From contig JAESUZ010004140.1 in assembly GCA_017311185.1 (NCBI GenBank), positions 372,001 to 436,000 on the forward strand: a DNA stretch of 64,000 nucleotides, written 5' to 3'. The notes under the pieces were generated by a model. That model was not told where the DNA came from. It made no database searches and saw only the letters and a list, made by a program, of their open reading frames with translations. The stretch's first letter is position 1; the number at the start of each line of letters is the position of its first letter. The stretch comes from Proteles cristata cristata. Taxonomy: Eukaryota > Chordata > Mammalia > Carnivora > Hyaenidae. A program made the translations under genes and the position numbers. Shown piece after piece: positions 22,184 through 34,689 of this stretch.

Positions 22184-23293
22184 ATGATGAAACGATAAAG
22201 CTCTCCTCCAAAGAAATTCCAAGAAGAATTGACAGCTAATGAACTGCTGAAAACATATATAAGCAGCATAACTGAACAAGATTTTAGAATAATAATCATA
22301 AAATTAATAGCTAGGCTTGAAAAAAGCATAGGGGACATCAAAGAAACTATGGTTACACACAACATGGAGAATAAGAATAGGCATGATGAATTAAAAAATG
22401 CGATAAATGAGATACATAATAAATTAGAGGCCTCCAATGCACGCATTGAGGAGGCAGCAAGGAGAATAAGTGATTTAGCAGACACCATTATTGGGGCACC
22501 TGGGTGGCTCAATTGTTTAAGCGTCAGACTTCGGCTCAGGTCGTGATCCCACGGATTGTGGGTTCGAGCCCCGTGTTGGGCTCTGTGCGGACAGCTCGGA
22601 GCCTGGAGTCTGCTTCGGATTCTGTGTCTCCCTCTCTCTCTGACCCTCCCCTGCTCACACTGTCTCTTTCTATCAGAAATAAAAACATTAAAAAAAAAAA
22701 AAGAAGAAGACACCCTTATAGAAAAAGAGGAAACTGAGAAAAGAAGAGAAAAATGATCCAGGAACATGAGAGAAGAGTTCGAGATCAGCGATACGGTCAA
22801 ACACAACAATATCCGTACCATAGGAATCCCAGAGGAAAAGAGAGGGAAAGGTGCTGAAGGAGTCCTGGAACAAATTATAGCAGAGAACGTCTCCAACCTG
22901 GGGAAGGAAGTAAACGTTGAAATACAAGAGGGACAGAGAACTCTCCTCAGAAGTAATTTGAATCGATCTTCTGCATGGCATATCATAGTAAAAATGGCAA
23001 AATACAAGGACAAAGAGAGAATTTTGAAAGCAGCTAGGGAGAAAAGGGCTATAACATATAAAGGGAAACCTATCAGAGTGGTGACAGACCTATCTATTGA
23101 AACTTTGCAGGCCAGAAAGGAATGGCAGGAGATCTTCAATGTGATGAACAGTAAAAATACACAGCCAAGAATGCTCTATCCAGCAAGCCTGTCATTCAAA
23201 ATAGGAGAGATAAAAGTCTTTCCAAATAAAGAGAAACTGAAAGAATTTGTCACCAGTAAGCCATCAATAAGCCAGCCCTACAAGAAATCATGA
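22184..23293 (+). pseudogene. L1-C ORF1, broken and interrupted by a SINE
   Basis: The ATG at 22184 meets a TAA at codon 5 (22196-22198). Downstream sequence encodes the helical region (22229-22490), then a SINE (22493-22702), then the RNA-binding C-terminal part (22766-23293) ending ISQPYKKS. In order and spacing it matches L1-A ORF1. The 338-residue minus-strand frame across 22123-23139 is its antisense plus SINE. Confidence 0.92.
22493..22702 (+). mobile_element. CAN-type SINE inside L1-C ORF1
   Basis: The head is GGGGCACCTGGGTGGCTCAA, with the usual CTGCTTCGGATTCTGTGTCT and an A-rich tail. The flanks AGACACCATTA and AGACACCCTTA form a likely target duplication. It lacks the CTGCCAGCTCAGAGCC insertion, so it is a different subgroup from the SINE 460 bp upstream. 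Confidence 0.93.
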
Positions 23294-23353
23294 GGGGTAC
23301 TCTCAGACAGAAGTATTGCAAGGAGCAAAGATACCAGAGACACCACCACAAAC

Positions 23354-26300
23354 ATGAACCCTACAAAGGACACAAAGGCTCTAAACCCACATATTTCAAT
23401 AATAACACTGAATGTAAATGGACTGAATGCTCCAAGCAAAAGACATAGGGTAGCAGAATGGATAAAAAAAAAACCAAAATCCATCTATATGCTGTCTATA
23501 AGAAACTCATTTTAGACTGGAAGATACCTTCAGATTAAAAGTAAGGGGATGGAGAAATATATATCATGCTACTGGAAATCAAAAGAAGGCCGGAATAGCT
23601 ATACTTCAATCAGACAAACTGGACTTTAAATTAAAGACAGTAACAAGAGATGAAGAGGGGCACTACATAATAATTACAGGGTCTATCCATGAGGAAGAAC
23701 TAACAATCATAAATGTCTACGCACCGAATATGGGAGCACCTAAATATATAAAACAATCACAAACAGAAACAGGCTCATAGATAGGAATGTGCTAATAGCA
23801 GGAGACTTTAATACTCTGCTTACAGCAATGGATAAGTCAACCAGACAGAAAATCACTAAAGAAATAATGGACTTGAAAGACACATTGGATCAGATGGATC
23901 TGACAGATACATTTAGAACTCTACATCCTGAGGCCAGGGAATTTACTTTCTTCTCAAGTGCGCATGCCACATTCTCCAAGATAGATCACATACTGGGACA
24001 GAAAGCAGCCCTCAATAAATATAAAAGAACTGAGATCATACCATGCACACTCTCAGATCATAATGCTTTGAAACTTGAAGTCAATCACGGGAAGAAGCCT
24101 GGAAAACCTCGAAAAACATGGAGGTTAAAGAACACTCTACTAAAGCACGAATGGGGCAATCAGGCAATTAGAGAGGAAATTAAAAAAATATATGGAAAGA
24201 AATGAAAATTAAAACACAACAATCCAAAATCTATGGGATGCGGCAAAGGCAGTTCTAAGAGGAAAGTACACTGCACTCCAGGCCTACTTCAAGAAATTAG
24301 AAAAAGTGCAAGTGGAAAATCTAACAGCTCACCTGAAGGAACTAGAGGCAGAGCAACAAGAATGCTCCAAACCCAGCAGAAGAAGAGAAATAGTAAAAAT
24401 CAGAGCAGAAATAAACAACATAGAGAGCAAAGAAACAGATGAACAGATCAATGAAACCAAGAGTTGGTTCTTTGAAAAAATAAACAAAATTGACAAACCT
24501 CTAGCCAGACTTCTCAAAAGAAAAGAGAGAGCACCCAACAGATAAAATCATGAATGAAAATGGACTTCTTACAACCAACCCCTCAGAAATACAAACAATT
24601 ATCAGGGAATACTATGAAAAATTATATGCCAACAAATTGGACAACTTAGAAGAAATGGACCAATTCCTAAACACACACTCACTACCAAAATTCACACGGG
24701 AAGAAATAGAAAACCTGAACAGACCCATAACAAGTGAAGAAATCAAATCAGTGTTCAAAAATCTCCCAACAAATAAGAGTCCTGGACCTGATGGCTTCCC
24801 TGGGGAATTCTACCAGACATTTAAAACAGAATTAATCCCAATTCTCCTCAAGCTATTCCAAAAAATGGAAATCAAAGGAAAACTACTGGACTCATTGTAG
24901 GAAGCCAGCATCACTCTGATTCCCAAGCCAGACAGAGATCCAGCAAAAAAAAGAGAACTACAGACCAATATCCTTGATGAATACGGATGCAAATTTTTCA
25001 ACAAGATCCTTGCAAATCGATTCCAACAGCACATAAAAAGAATTATCCACCAAGATAAAGAAGGATTCATTCCTGGGTTACAGGGCTGGTTCAACATTCG
25101 CAAATCAATCAATGTGATCCATCACATCAACAAAAGAAAAGATAAAAACCATAGGATCCTGTAGATAGATGCAGAAAAAGCATTCGACAAAATGCAGCAT
25201 CCCTTCTTAATAAAGACTCTAGAGAAAGTCGGGATAGAAGGAACGTACTTAAACATCATCAAAGCCATCTATGAGAAGTCTTCAGCTAACGTCATCCTCA
25301 ACGGGGAAAAACTGAGAGCTTTCCCCCTGAGATCAGGAACACGACAGGGATGTCCACTCTCACCACTGCTGTTTAACATAGTGCTGGAAGTCCTAGTATC
25401 AGCCATCAGACAACAAAAGGAAATCAAAGGCATCAGAATTGGCAAAGAGGAAGTCAAACTTTCACTTTTCCCAGACGACATGATACTCTACATAGACAAC
25501 CTGACAGACTCCACCAGAAGCCTACTAGATCTGATCCAAGAGTTCAGCAAAGTTGAAGGGTACAAAATCAATGTACAGAAATCAGTTGCATTTTTATACA
25601 CCAACAATGAAGCAACAGAAAGAGAAATCAAGAAGCTGATCCCATTCACAATTGCAGAAAAAAAAACCATAAAATGCCTAGGAATAAACCTAACGAAGGA
25701 TACAAGAGATCTGTATTATGAAAACTATAGAAAACTTATGAAAGAAATTGAAGAAGACACAAAGAAATGGAAACACATTCCATGCTCATGGATAGGAAGA
25801 ATAAATATAGTTAAAATGTCCCTACTACCCAAAGCACTCTACACATTCAATGTAATTCCAATCAAAATTGCACCAGCATACTTCTCAAAACTTCTCAAAA
25901 AAATTTGTATGGAACCGCAAAAGACCCTGAATAGCCAAAGTAATATTGAAGAAGAAAACCAAAACAGGAGGTATCACCATCCCGGACTTTAGCCTCTACT
26001 ACAAAGCTGTCATCATCAGGACAGTATCATACTGGCACAAAAACAGACACATAGACCAATGGAACAGAATTGAGAACTCAGAGCTGGACCCAAAGGTACA
26101 CAGCCAACTAATCTTTGACAAAGCAGGAAAGAATATTCAATGGAAAAAAGACAGCCTCTTTAACAGATGGTGTTGGGAGAACTGGACAACAACATGCAGA
26201 AGATTGAAACTAGATCAATTTCTCACACCATACACAAAAACAAACTCAAAATGGATAAAGGACCTGAACATGAGACAAGAAACCATCAAAACCCTAGAGG

Positions 26301-27785
26301 AGAAAGCAGGAAACAACCTCCTTGACTTTCACCACAGCGATTTCTTTTTTCTTTCTTTCTTTCGTTTTACAAATAGTTTATTGTCAAATTGGTTTCCATA
26401 TAACACCCAGTGCCCATCCCCAGAAGTGCCCTCCTCCATGCCTATCTTCCCCTTCCCCCCCACATCCATCAGTCCTCAGTTTGTTTCTCAGCCTTCAAAG
26501 TCTCTCATGGTTTGCCTCTCTCCCTTTCCCCCACCATTTCCCCCCTTCTTCTCCCCCATGGTCCTCAGTTAAGTTACTCCTAACCTTCCTATACGTGCAA
26601 ACATATGATATTTGTGCTTCTCTGCCTGACTTATTTTGCTAAGCATAACACCCTCAAGGTCCATCCATGTTGCTACACATGGCCAGATTTCATTGCCATG
26701 TAGTATTCCATGGAATAGATAGACCACATCTTCTAGACCCATTCGTCCGTTGATGGACACTTAGGCTCTTTCCATGTTTTAGCTATTGTGGAGAGTGCTG
26801 CTATGAACATTGGGGTCCATGTGCTCCTATGCATCAGCATTTCTGTATCCCTTGGGTAAATTCCTAGCAGTGCTATTGCTGGGTCATAGGGGAGTTCTAT
26901 TGTTATTTTGCCCACCACAGCAATTTCTTACTTGACACATCCCCAAAAGCAAGAGAAACAAGACCAAAAGTAAACGATTGGGACCTCATCAAGATTAAAA
27001 CTTCTGCACGGCAAAGGAAACAATCCACAAAACTAATAGGCAACCAATGGGATGGGAAAAGATAGCTGCAAATGACATATCAGATAAAGGGTTAATATCC
27101 AAAATCTATAAGGAATTCGCCAAACTCCACACCCAAAAAAACAAACAACCCAGTAAAGAAATGGGCAGAAGATATGAACAGACACTTCTCCAAAGAGGAC
27201 AACCAGATGGCCAACAGACACATAAAACAATACTCAGCATCCCTCCTCATCAGGGAAGTACAAATCAAAACCACACTGAGATACCACCTCATGCCAGTCA
27301 GAGTGGCTAAAATGAGCAAATCAGAGAACTCTAGATGTTGGCAAGGATGTGGAGAAATAGGCACCCTCCTACATTGTTGGTGGGAATGTAAACTGGTGCA
27401 GCCCCTCTGGAAAACAGTGTGGAGGTTCCTCAGGAAATTAACAATAGAACTCCCCTATGACCCAGCAATAGCACTGCTAGGAATTTACCCAAGGGATACA
27501 GAAATGCTGATGCATAGGAGCACATATACCCCAATGTTCATAGCAGCACCCTCAACAATAGCCAAAACATGGAAAGAGCCTAAGTGTCCATCCACGGACG
27601 AATGGATCAAGAAGATGTGGTTTATCTATACCATGGAATACTACATGGCAACGAGAAACAGTGAAATCTGGCCATGTGTAGCAACATGGACGGACCTTGA
27701 GGGTGTTATGCTGAGCGAAATAAGTCAGGCAGAGAAGGACAAATATCATATGTTTGCACGTGTAGGAGGATTAGGAGGAACTTGA
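23354..27785 (+). pseudogene. L1-C ORF2 (endonuclease-reverse transcriptase), broken
   Basis: The start ATG at 23354 opens a reading with the ITLNVNGLNAP motif near the N terminus. The endonuclease part in 23789-24205 retains AGDFNTLL and SDHNALKLE, family motifs of the active site. The RT part in 25192-25992 has FPDD in place of the catalytic FADD at 25468-25479. The C-terminal part (27174-27785) keeps the Cys/His-rich segment. Frameshifts, stops and the nested L1-D make it nonfunctional. Confidence 0.93.
26347..26912 (-). mobile_element. L1-D: short 5'-truncated L1 inside L1-C
   Basis: It holds the reverse-complement L1 3' UTR and the last codons of ORF2 only, 566 bp. The target duplication CACCACAGCRATTTCTT, with one mismatch, is at 26330-26346 and 26913-26929. 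It lies antisense within L1-C ORF2. Confidence 0.95.
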
Positions 27786-30344
27786 CGGAGGAACAAGGGG
27801 GAGAAGAAGGGGGAAATGGTGGGGGAAAGGGGGAGAGGCAAACCATGAGAGACTCTTGAATGCTGAGAACAAACTGAGGACTGATGGTTGTGGGGGGGAA
27901 GGGGGGAGATGGGCATGGAGGAGGGCACTCGTGGGGATGAGCACTGGGTGTAATATTGAAACCAACCTGATAATAAATTATTTGTAAAAATAAATAAATA
28001 AATAAAATAACATGATCCAGATGATAGGATTAGAAGAATTTTTAAACAGCTAATATAAATATATTCACCAAAACTGAAACTGGAAGAAACAGAAAATTTG
28101 AGTAGACCCATAACCCGTCAAGAAATTGAAATCAGTAATCAAAAATGTCCCAACAAACAAGAGTCCAGGACTGGATGGCTTCCCAGGGAAATTCTACTTG
28201 ACATTTAAAGAAGAGTTAATACTGTTCTTTTGAAGCTTTTCCAAAAGATAGAAATGAAACAAAAACTTCAAAACTCATTCTATGAGGCCAGCATAACCTT
28301 GATTCCAAAAGCAGACAAAGATGCCACGAAAAAGGAGAATTACAGACCCAGTTCCCTGATGAACACCGATCCAAAATTTCTCAACAAAATACTATTAAAT
28401 CAAATCCAGCAATATATTAAAAGAATTATTCACCACTACCAAGTTGGATTTATACCTGGGCTACAAGGGTGGCTCAATATTTGCAAATAAATCAACATGA
28501 TACACCACAATAATAAAAGAAAGGCTATGTGCACATGATCTTCTCAATAGATACAGAAAAAATATTTGACAAAATACAGTACCCTTTATTGATAAAAACA
28601 CTCAAGAAAGTGGGAATAGAAGGAACCTACCTCAACACTGTAAAGACCATATATGAAAGACCCACAATTGATGTCATCTTCAACGGGGAAAAATTTAGCT
28701 CTTTCCCCTAAAGTGAAGAACATGACAGGGATGTCTACTCTCACCACTGTTGTTCAACACAGTGTTGGAAGTCCTAGGCTCAGCAATCAGAAAATAAAAA
28801 GAAATAAAAGGCATCTAAATAGGCAAGGAAGAAGTCAAACTTTCACTCTTCATAGATGACATCATACCTTATGTGGAAAACCTGAAAGACTCCACCAAAA
28901 ACCTGCTAGAACTGGTAACATGAATTTACCAAAGTTGCAGGATATAAAATCAATGTACAGAAGTTTGTTGCATTTATACATACCATTAATGAAGTAGCAG
29001 AAAGGTAAATCAATGAATTGATTCCAATTACAATTACACCAAAAATCACAAAATACCTAGGAATAAACCTAACCAAAGAGGTGAAAGATATGTACACTGA
29101 AAACTACAGAAAACTCATGACAGAATTAGAAGAAGATACAAAGAAATGGCAAAATATTCCATGTTCAGGGGTTGGAAGAATCCCTAACAAAATAACACCA
29201 GCATTCTTCACAGAGTTAGAAAAAAACAATTCTAAAATTTGTATGGAATGTGAAAAGTCCCCAAATAGCTAAAGAAATGGTGAAAAGGAAAACCAGTGCT
29301 GGAGGCATCACAATTCTGGACTTCAAGCTGTATTACAAAGCTGTAATCATCAAGAAAAGTACAGTACTGGCAAAAAACCAGACACATAGGTCAATAGAAC
29401 AGAGGACCCAGAAATGCACCCACGAATATATGGCCAACTAATCTTTGACAAAGCAGGACAGAATACTGATTGGAAAAAAGACAGCCTCTTCAACAAATGG
29501 TCCTGGGGAAACTGGTTAGTGACATGAGGTAGAATGAACTTGGGCCACTTTGTTACACCATACACAAAAATAAACTCAAAATGGATGAAAGACCTAAATT
29601 AAGTCAGGAAACCATCAAAATTCCAGAGGAGAAGAAGCAACAGCCTCTTTGACCTCAGCCTAGGCAACTTACTAGACATGTCTCAGGAGGTAAGGGAACA
29701 AAAGCAAACGGCCTTTTCAAAATAAAAAGCTTTTGCACACAGAAGGAAACCATCAACAAAAATAAAAGGCAACTGATAGAATCAGAGAAGATATATGCAA
29801 ATAACATATTGGATAAAGGGGTAGTACTCAAATCTATAAAGAACTTAGCAAAATCAACACTCCCAAAAAAATAATACAGGAAAGAAATGGGCAAAAGACA
29901 TGAACACACATTTTTTCAAAGAAGATATTCAGATGGCTAATAGACACATGAAAATATGTTCAACATCACATGTCATCAGGGAAATACACATCAAAACCAC
30001 AATGAAATACCACCCCACAACTGTAAGTATAGCTAAAATTAACAACTCAGAAAACAACAGATGTTGGCAAGGATGTGGAGAGAAGGGAACACTTTTGCAC
30101 TGTTGGTTGGAATACAAACTGGTGCTGCCACTCTGGAAAACAGTATGGCAGTTCCTCAAAAAATTAAAAATAGAACTACCCTACAGCCCAGCAATTGCAC
30201 TACTAGGTACTTATCCAAAGGATACAACAATGCTGATTCAAAGGGCACATGCAACACAATGTTTACAGCAGCACTATCAACAATAGCCAAATTATGGTAA
30301 AAGCCCAAATGTCTACTGACTGACAAATGGATAATGAAGATGGG

Positions 30345-30601
30345 ATATATATATGTATATATATATCCACAGCACCCTCGAGGGCTGTGACCTGCCACCT
30401 TTATGAGGGGAAACACAGGCTGACCTTTAGGGTGGCCATGAAGCCCAGGACAACCTCAGCCAGGTGACCCCTAGCAGACATCTCCGGCCCCTCCCATCTC
30501 CTGAGATGGGCGCAGCCCCGGCTCTGACCTTTACCATGGACTCTACCTAAGGCCTCTTTCCCGGCACTGACGTGGTGGGAGCTCTCGAACCCTGTTGGCC
30601 C

Positions 30602-30643
<42 letters not shown>
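30345..30643. repeat. (AT)n microsatellite split by a GC-rich segment
   Basis: AT dinucleotides occupy 30345-30366 and 30604-30643, in the 3' part of the old L1. The 237 bp between them are unrelated to L1. Confidence 0.93.
30367..30603. other. 237-bp GC-rich segment of unknown origin
   Basis: The segment is GC-rich with several CpGs. It holds the perfect palindrome CCCTCGAGGG (about 30376) and the hairpin-capable CCCATCTCCTGAGATGGG (about 30496). No poly-A, no flanking duplication beyond the AT tract, no SINE features and no significant frame are seen. It may be captured genomic DNA or a satellite fragment. Confidence 0.85.
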
Positions 30644-30646
<3 letters not shown>

Positions 30647-30720
30647 ATGGAATATTACTCAGCAATCAAAAAAAGAAATCTCGCCATTTGCAGCAATGTG
30701 GACGAAACTAGAATATACTT

Positions 30721-30938
30721 TTTAAATGTTTTTTTTCAATGTTTGTTTATTTTTGAGAGAAAGAGGCAGAGTGTGAGTGGGAAAGAAGCAGAGAGAAAGG
30801 GAGACACAGAATCTGAAGGAGGCTCCAGGCTCTAAGCTGTAAACACAGAGCCCGACACAGGGCTCGAACTCATGAGCTGTGAGATCATGACCTGAGCCAA
30901 AGTCAGACCCTTAACTAACTGAGCCACATATGCGCCCC
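30721..30938 (-). mobile_element. CAN-type SINE in the old L1 3' UTR
   Basis: The reverse-complement SINE ends GAGCCACATATGCGCCCC. The target duplication GAAACTAGAATRTA starts at 30704 and at 30939. Confidence 0.94.
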
Positions 30939-31540
30939 GAAACTAGAATGTATTATGCTAAGCAAAATAAGGCAATCAGAGACAAATATCTTACGATTTC
31001 ACTCATAAGTGGAATTTAAGAAACAAAACAGATGAACACAGGGGAAGGGAAGGAAAAATACGATAAAAAGAGAGATGGATGAAAACTATAAGAAACTCTT
31101 AAATACAGATAACTGAGGATTGCTGGAAGGGTTTTGGGGGGTAGGCTAAATGGGTGACATGCACTAAAGAGTATACTTAATGCGATGAATACTGGGTATT
31201 ATACATAAGTAATAAATCACTATATCCTATTCCTAAAACCATTATTACACTGTATTTTAAGTCATGTAGACTTAAATAAAAAAATAAACGAGAAAGTTTT
31301 GAAAAATAAATATGCTTAAGGGATTAAAGGAAAAATATGATTAAAATGAATAGTGGGAGAATCTCAATAAAAAATACAAACTATCAAAAAAAAGAAATAA
31401 GTAGAAATTTCAGAAATGAAACACACAATATCAAAAATGAAAAATTTATTGGATGAGAAAAACAGATCACAGATAGTAAAATAAAGACAATAGTAAATTT
31501 GAAGACAGAAATATTAAGAATATAAGAATAAAAAATATTC

Positions 31541-31758
31541 GGGGCACCTAGGTGGCTTAGTTGGTTAGGCATGACTTTCGCTTGGGTCATGATCTCGCGG
31601 TTCGTGGATTTGAGCCCTGCGTCGGGCTCTGTGCTGACAGCCAGCTCAGAGCCTGGAGCCTGTTTCAGAGTCTGTGACTCCCTCTTTCTCTGACCCTCCC
31701 TTGCTCACGCTGTCTCTCTCTCTCTCTCCTAGAAATAAATAAAACATAAAAAAAAAAA
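31541..31758 (+). mobile_element. Young CAN-type SINE
   Basis: It starts GGGGCACCTAGGTGGCTTAG and ends CCTAGAAATAAATAAAACAT. The target duplication GAATARAAAATATTC is at 31526-31540 and 31759-31773. Confidence 0.95.
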
Positions 31759-32302
31759 GAATAGAAAATATTCAATCTGAATCTGAAGATGAGAAAAATA
31801 TTGGGAAAAAATAGAACAAAAGCTCAGTGACACAAGGGACCATATTTAAGTGATTTAAGTTATATTTAATTGTATTCTCAGAGAAAATGTGGCAGAAAAT
31901 ATATTTCAGAAAATAATGGCTTAAGTTTTCCTAAACTGCTAAATAAATGTAAACTTACAGATCCAAGATGATCAATGAATTCTAGTTAATACAAATACAT
32001 AAAAAACCATGCTTAGACACATACTCATTAAATGGTAGAAAACATAGAAAAAGAGAAAAGCAGACAGTGGGGGAAAACCCATTACAAACAAGGGGAATAT
32101 GATACAAATTACAACTGACTTCTCATCAGAAATGAGGGAAGGTAGGAGAGAATGGAAGCTGAGAGAGTGGGAGCTGTCAAATTAGAATTCTCTATCTGGG
32201 AAAATTTTTCATAAAAACTGAAATCAAAATAAATACATTTTCAGAAAAACAAAAATTGACAGAACCTATTGTCAGCAGAGCAGTACTATAAGAAATTGCA
32301 GG

Positions 32303-32512
32303 GATGCCTGAGTGGCTCAATGGGTTAAGTCTCTGAATCTGGATTTTGGCTCAGGTCATGAACTCTTTTGGTTTGTGAGATAGAACCCTGTGTCAGACCG
32401 TAAGCTGACAGTGTGGACCCTGTTTGGGATTCTCTCTCTCTCTCTGCCCCTCCTCTGCTCACACGCATGCACACACACACTCTCTCAAAATAAATAAACT
32501 TAAAAAAAATTC
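32303..32512 (+). mobile_element. Diverged CAN-type SINE
   Basis: The head is GGGATGCCTGAGTGGCTCAA and the tail TCTCAAAATAAATAAACTTA. Many changes in the tRNA region mark it as an older copy. Confidence 0.9.
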
Positions 32513-32766
32513 TAAAGGAAATTCTTCAGGTTAAGGAAACTTAGATGGTAACATATCTATAGGAAGAAATTATAAGAACCAGAAGTAGTAAATACCTGGG
32601 TTAATATAAAGGGGAATATATTTTCCTTTTCTTAATATTTAAAATAATATGACTAAGGGAAACATAATGAAATGTTGGGTTAACGTGTATAGATGTACTA
32701 CATATGAAAATACTACTACAAAGGAAAAGATAGTAAGTGGAAATAGACTGTTGCAAGGTTATCATT

Positions 32767-32880
32767 TTTTTTTAAACAACTTTGTTGAGATTTGATTCAC
32801 ATACCATACAACTCACCCATCTAAAGCATATATTTCAATGGCTTTAATTATATTCACAATAGAGTGGTATAAGACATTCT
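32767..32880 (-). mobile_element. Old L1 3'-end fragment
   Basis: AACTTTGTTGAGATTTGATT, then CACATACCATACAACTCACC, match the antisense of ancient L1M-type 3' ends by memory of that family. Confidence 0.65.
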
Positions 32881-34410
32881 TAATAGGCATATCTAATACT
32901 GAATTCAACTTGCCATGATATAAATATGTGCTCTAATTCACTGCCCCAAATACTCACCAAAACTGGCCTGGGAAACATGGATTACTTATTGAATATAATG
33001 TATAAATACACAGTTAATTCTACTTCAATCAAGTCTCTTAATAATCGAAAGTTAGAAATTCAGGAATTTAGAATTATAAAAATGTTAACATGGAAACAGT
33101 GAAGGATAGAATGACTGGAATTTCTATACAGATATATACAGGAAGAATTACTATGTAATTTTTTTATATAGCAAAAAAAATTTTACTATGTAAAAATTTC
33201 CCAGCCAAACTGTAATTTTTGAAATGACAACATAGTTTGGAATCTGATTCTAAACCTGAATGACCAATACTTGCTGATAGCATTACAAATGGAAACTAGA
33301 AGGATATAGATTATATTTTTTATAGAGGATAACACCCTACTGTATGGTAACTTGGCAGTCAAGCAAAGAGTTTGGCTGGTGTATTAAAGGTGCTCAAATA
33401 GACTCAATATTTATCAAATAGTTTTATTTAAGAGACAGTACTGCATAGTGCAGTGTTTCTCAAGTGAAGAAATGTGCAAACCTTTTAAAATATAGTCCCA
33501 CAGAATCTTAAGGTTATATTACTTACATATGTACAGAATATAAAATTAGATACTATGCATTTTCTTAAGCTCCTATGACCATAAAACTAAAATTTATAAA
33601 TTAAAAACAATTAAAAAACCAATAACATTTAAACACAATTTAACAATAAATTATTTTGTTTCATTAAAACTAAGTTGTTAATTTTGGGTTTAATATAGGG
33701 TGATTTTTCTTCAGGTCTGGTTCCACATTTAATGTTTCTGTATTTTTAAATTTTAATGTTACTAATGTGGACACTGCCTTTTCACATAAGTGTGCTGTAT
33801 AAAATGGCCTTAATACCTATTGTGTCTCACACTAAATATTTCTGTACTTTATGAAAACTAAACCTCAATTTTTTTTCACAATTTAAAGGCTTTGTATAAT
33901 ACAGTATGATCAGATTTATACTTAAAAAGCTCCTGCTTATAAAAATCTTTGATTGCCTTTTTTAATAAGGTATAATTGCTAACACTGCACAGTTATCTCT
34001 TATTAGAAAATACATTTAAATAGGCATGTAATTTAAATATACACTAAATAATTGGGATTTAGAACAAGGTACTGAACACCCTAGATTTACATCAAGGAGG
34101 TACAAAGATAGGTCTGTGTAATACAATAGTGATACAAATTCAATATGGAACCCACTGCTGCAATGTATGTTCTTTCGGATTCATGGTGTCTTTGTTGTCA
34201 TGCTATGAGTCCCTCGTTTTTGAACCACTATTACAACTTTACTTTTGAGTTGCACCAGGACGTTTGTTTGCATTCACTAGCCAAAAAAGTGAGAAAACAC
34301 AAATATTTGTTCTCAAATTACAATACTTTGTTATAGGAGGTCATTAAGATTATTCATATTATTATATTAGATATTTATAAACAGTAAGATGAAAGCACAA
34401 TTCAAAATTG
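32881..34410. other. AT-rich DNA, no gene seen
   Basis: Strongly AT-rich with no clear repeat family and no convincing coding frame. The frame 34145-34336 has no recognisable feature. Confidence 0.5.
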
Positions 34411-34414
34411 TTAG

Positions 34415-34612
34415 AATTTTTTTATAGCACTTTCACCTTCTAACATATATGTTTTACCTCTTTGTTCATTGTTTATATCCTCCATCCCCATGAGAATGTA
34501 AGCTCATTAGGGCCACAACATTTTTTTCCCCCTCCATAATGTATTTCAAGTGCCTAGAAAAGCATCCCACACATAATAAGCACTCAGTAAATGTGTTGAA
34601 AGAATGAAAAAC
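34415..34612 (+). mobile_element. L2 3'-end fragment
   Basis: GAATGTAAGCTCATTAGGGC is followed by TAATAAGCACTCAGTAAATG and TTGAAAGAATGAA, the typical end of L2. Confidence 0.75.
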
Positions 34613-34689
34613 TTGTCATAAGATGACATCTGGGGACACTTCAACCTTTATAGGATTCCCAGACTGAGAAATACTGGCATGGGGAAAAA

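Larger units (their letters stand above)
20096..28010 (+). mobile_element. L1-C: near-full-length L1, plus strand
   Basis: It starts about 20096 with GGGGGCAAGATGGCGAAGTA and has a 2.1-kb 5' UTR, ORF1 (22184-23293), ORF2 (23354-27785), a 3' UTR and an A-rich TAAA tail. The target repeat ATGATCCAGATG is at about 20084-20095 and again at about 28012. It is interrupted by two plus-strand SINEs (21814-22031 and 22493-22702) and one small minus-strand L1 (26347-26912). Without these it is about 6.9 kb. Both ORFs are broken. Confidence 0.95.
28068..31285 (+). mobile_element. Older L1, plus strand, ORF2 and 3' UTR
   Basis: It begins within the ORF2 linker (after ATATTCACCAAAACTGA) and runs through a decayed RT (FIDD in place of FADD, in 28843-28858), the C-terminal region (29900-30286) and the 3' UTR ending about 31285 in an AT-rich tail. 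Frames are short (28230-28490, 29018-29272, 29900-30286). It is interrupted by the 30367-30603 segment and by a SINE at 30721-30938. It is older than L1-A to L1-D judging by its decay. Confidence 0.9.
31310..32750 (+). mobile_element. Old L1 or HAL1 ORF1-region fragment
   Basis: The purine-rich sense sequence resembles L1 ORF1: TCAATCTGAATCTGAAGA, then TCTATCTGGGAAAA and AGAAATTGCAGGG around a SINE, then TCTTCAGGTTAAGG. It comes after the 3' end of the previous L1, so it is a separate insertion. HAL1 (an ORF1-only relative) is an alternative I cannot separate by eye. Confidence 0.6.

Noticed and set aside
22123..23139. 338-residue minus-strand open frame, the longest in the window
   Set aside because: It is the antisense of L1-C ORF1 joined to the antisense of a SINE. 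The plus strand carries the recognisable ORF1 protein.
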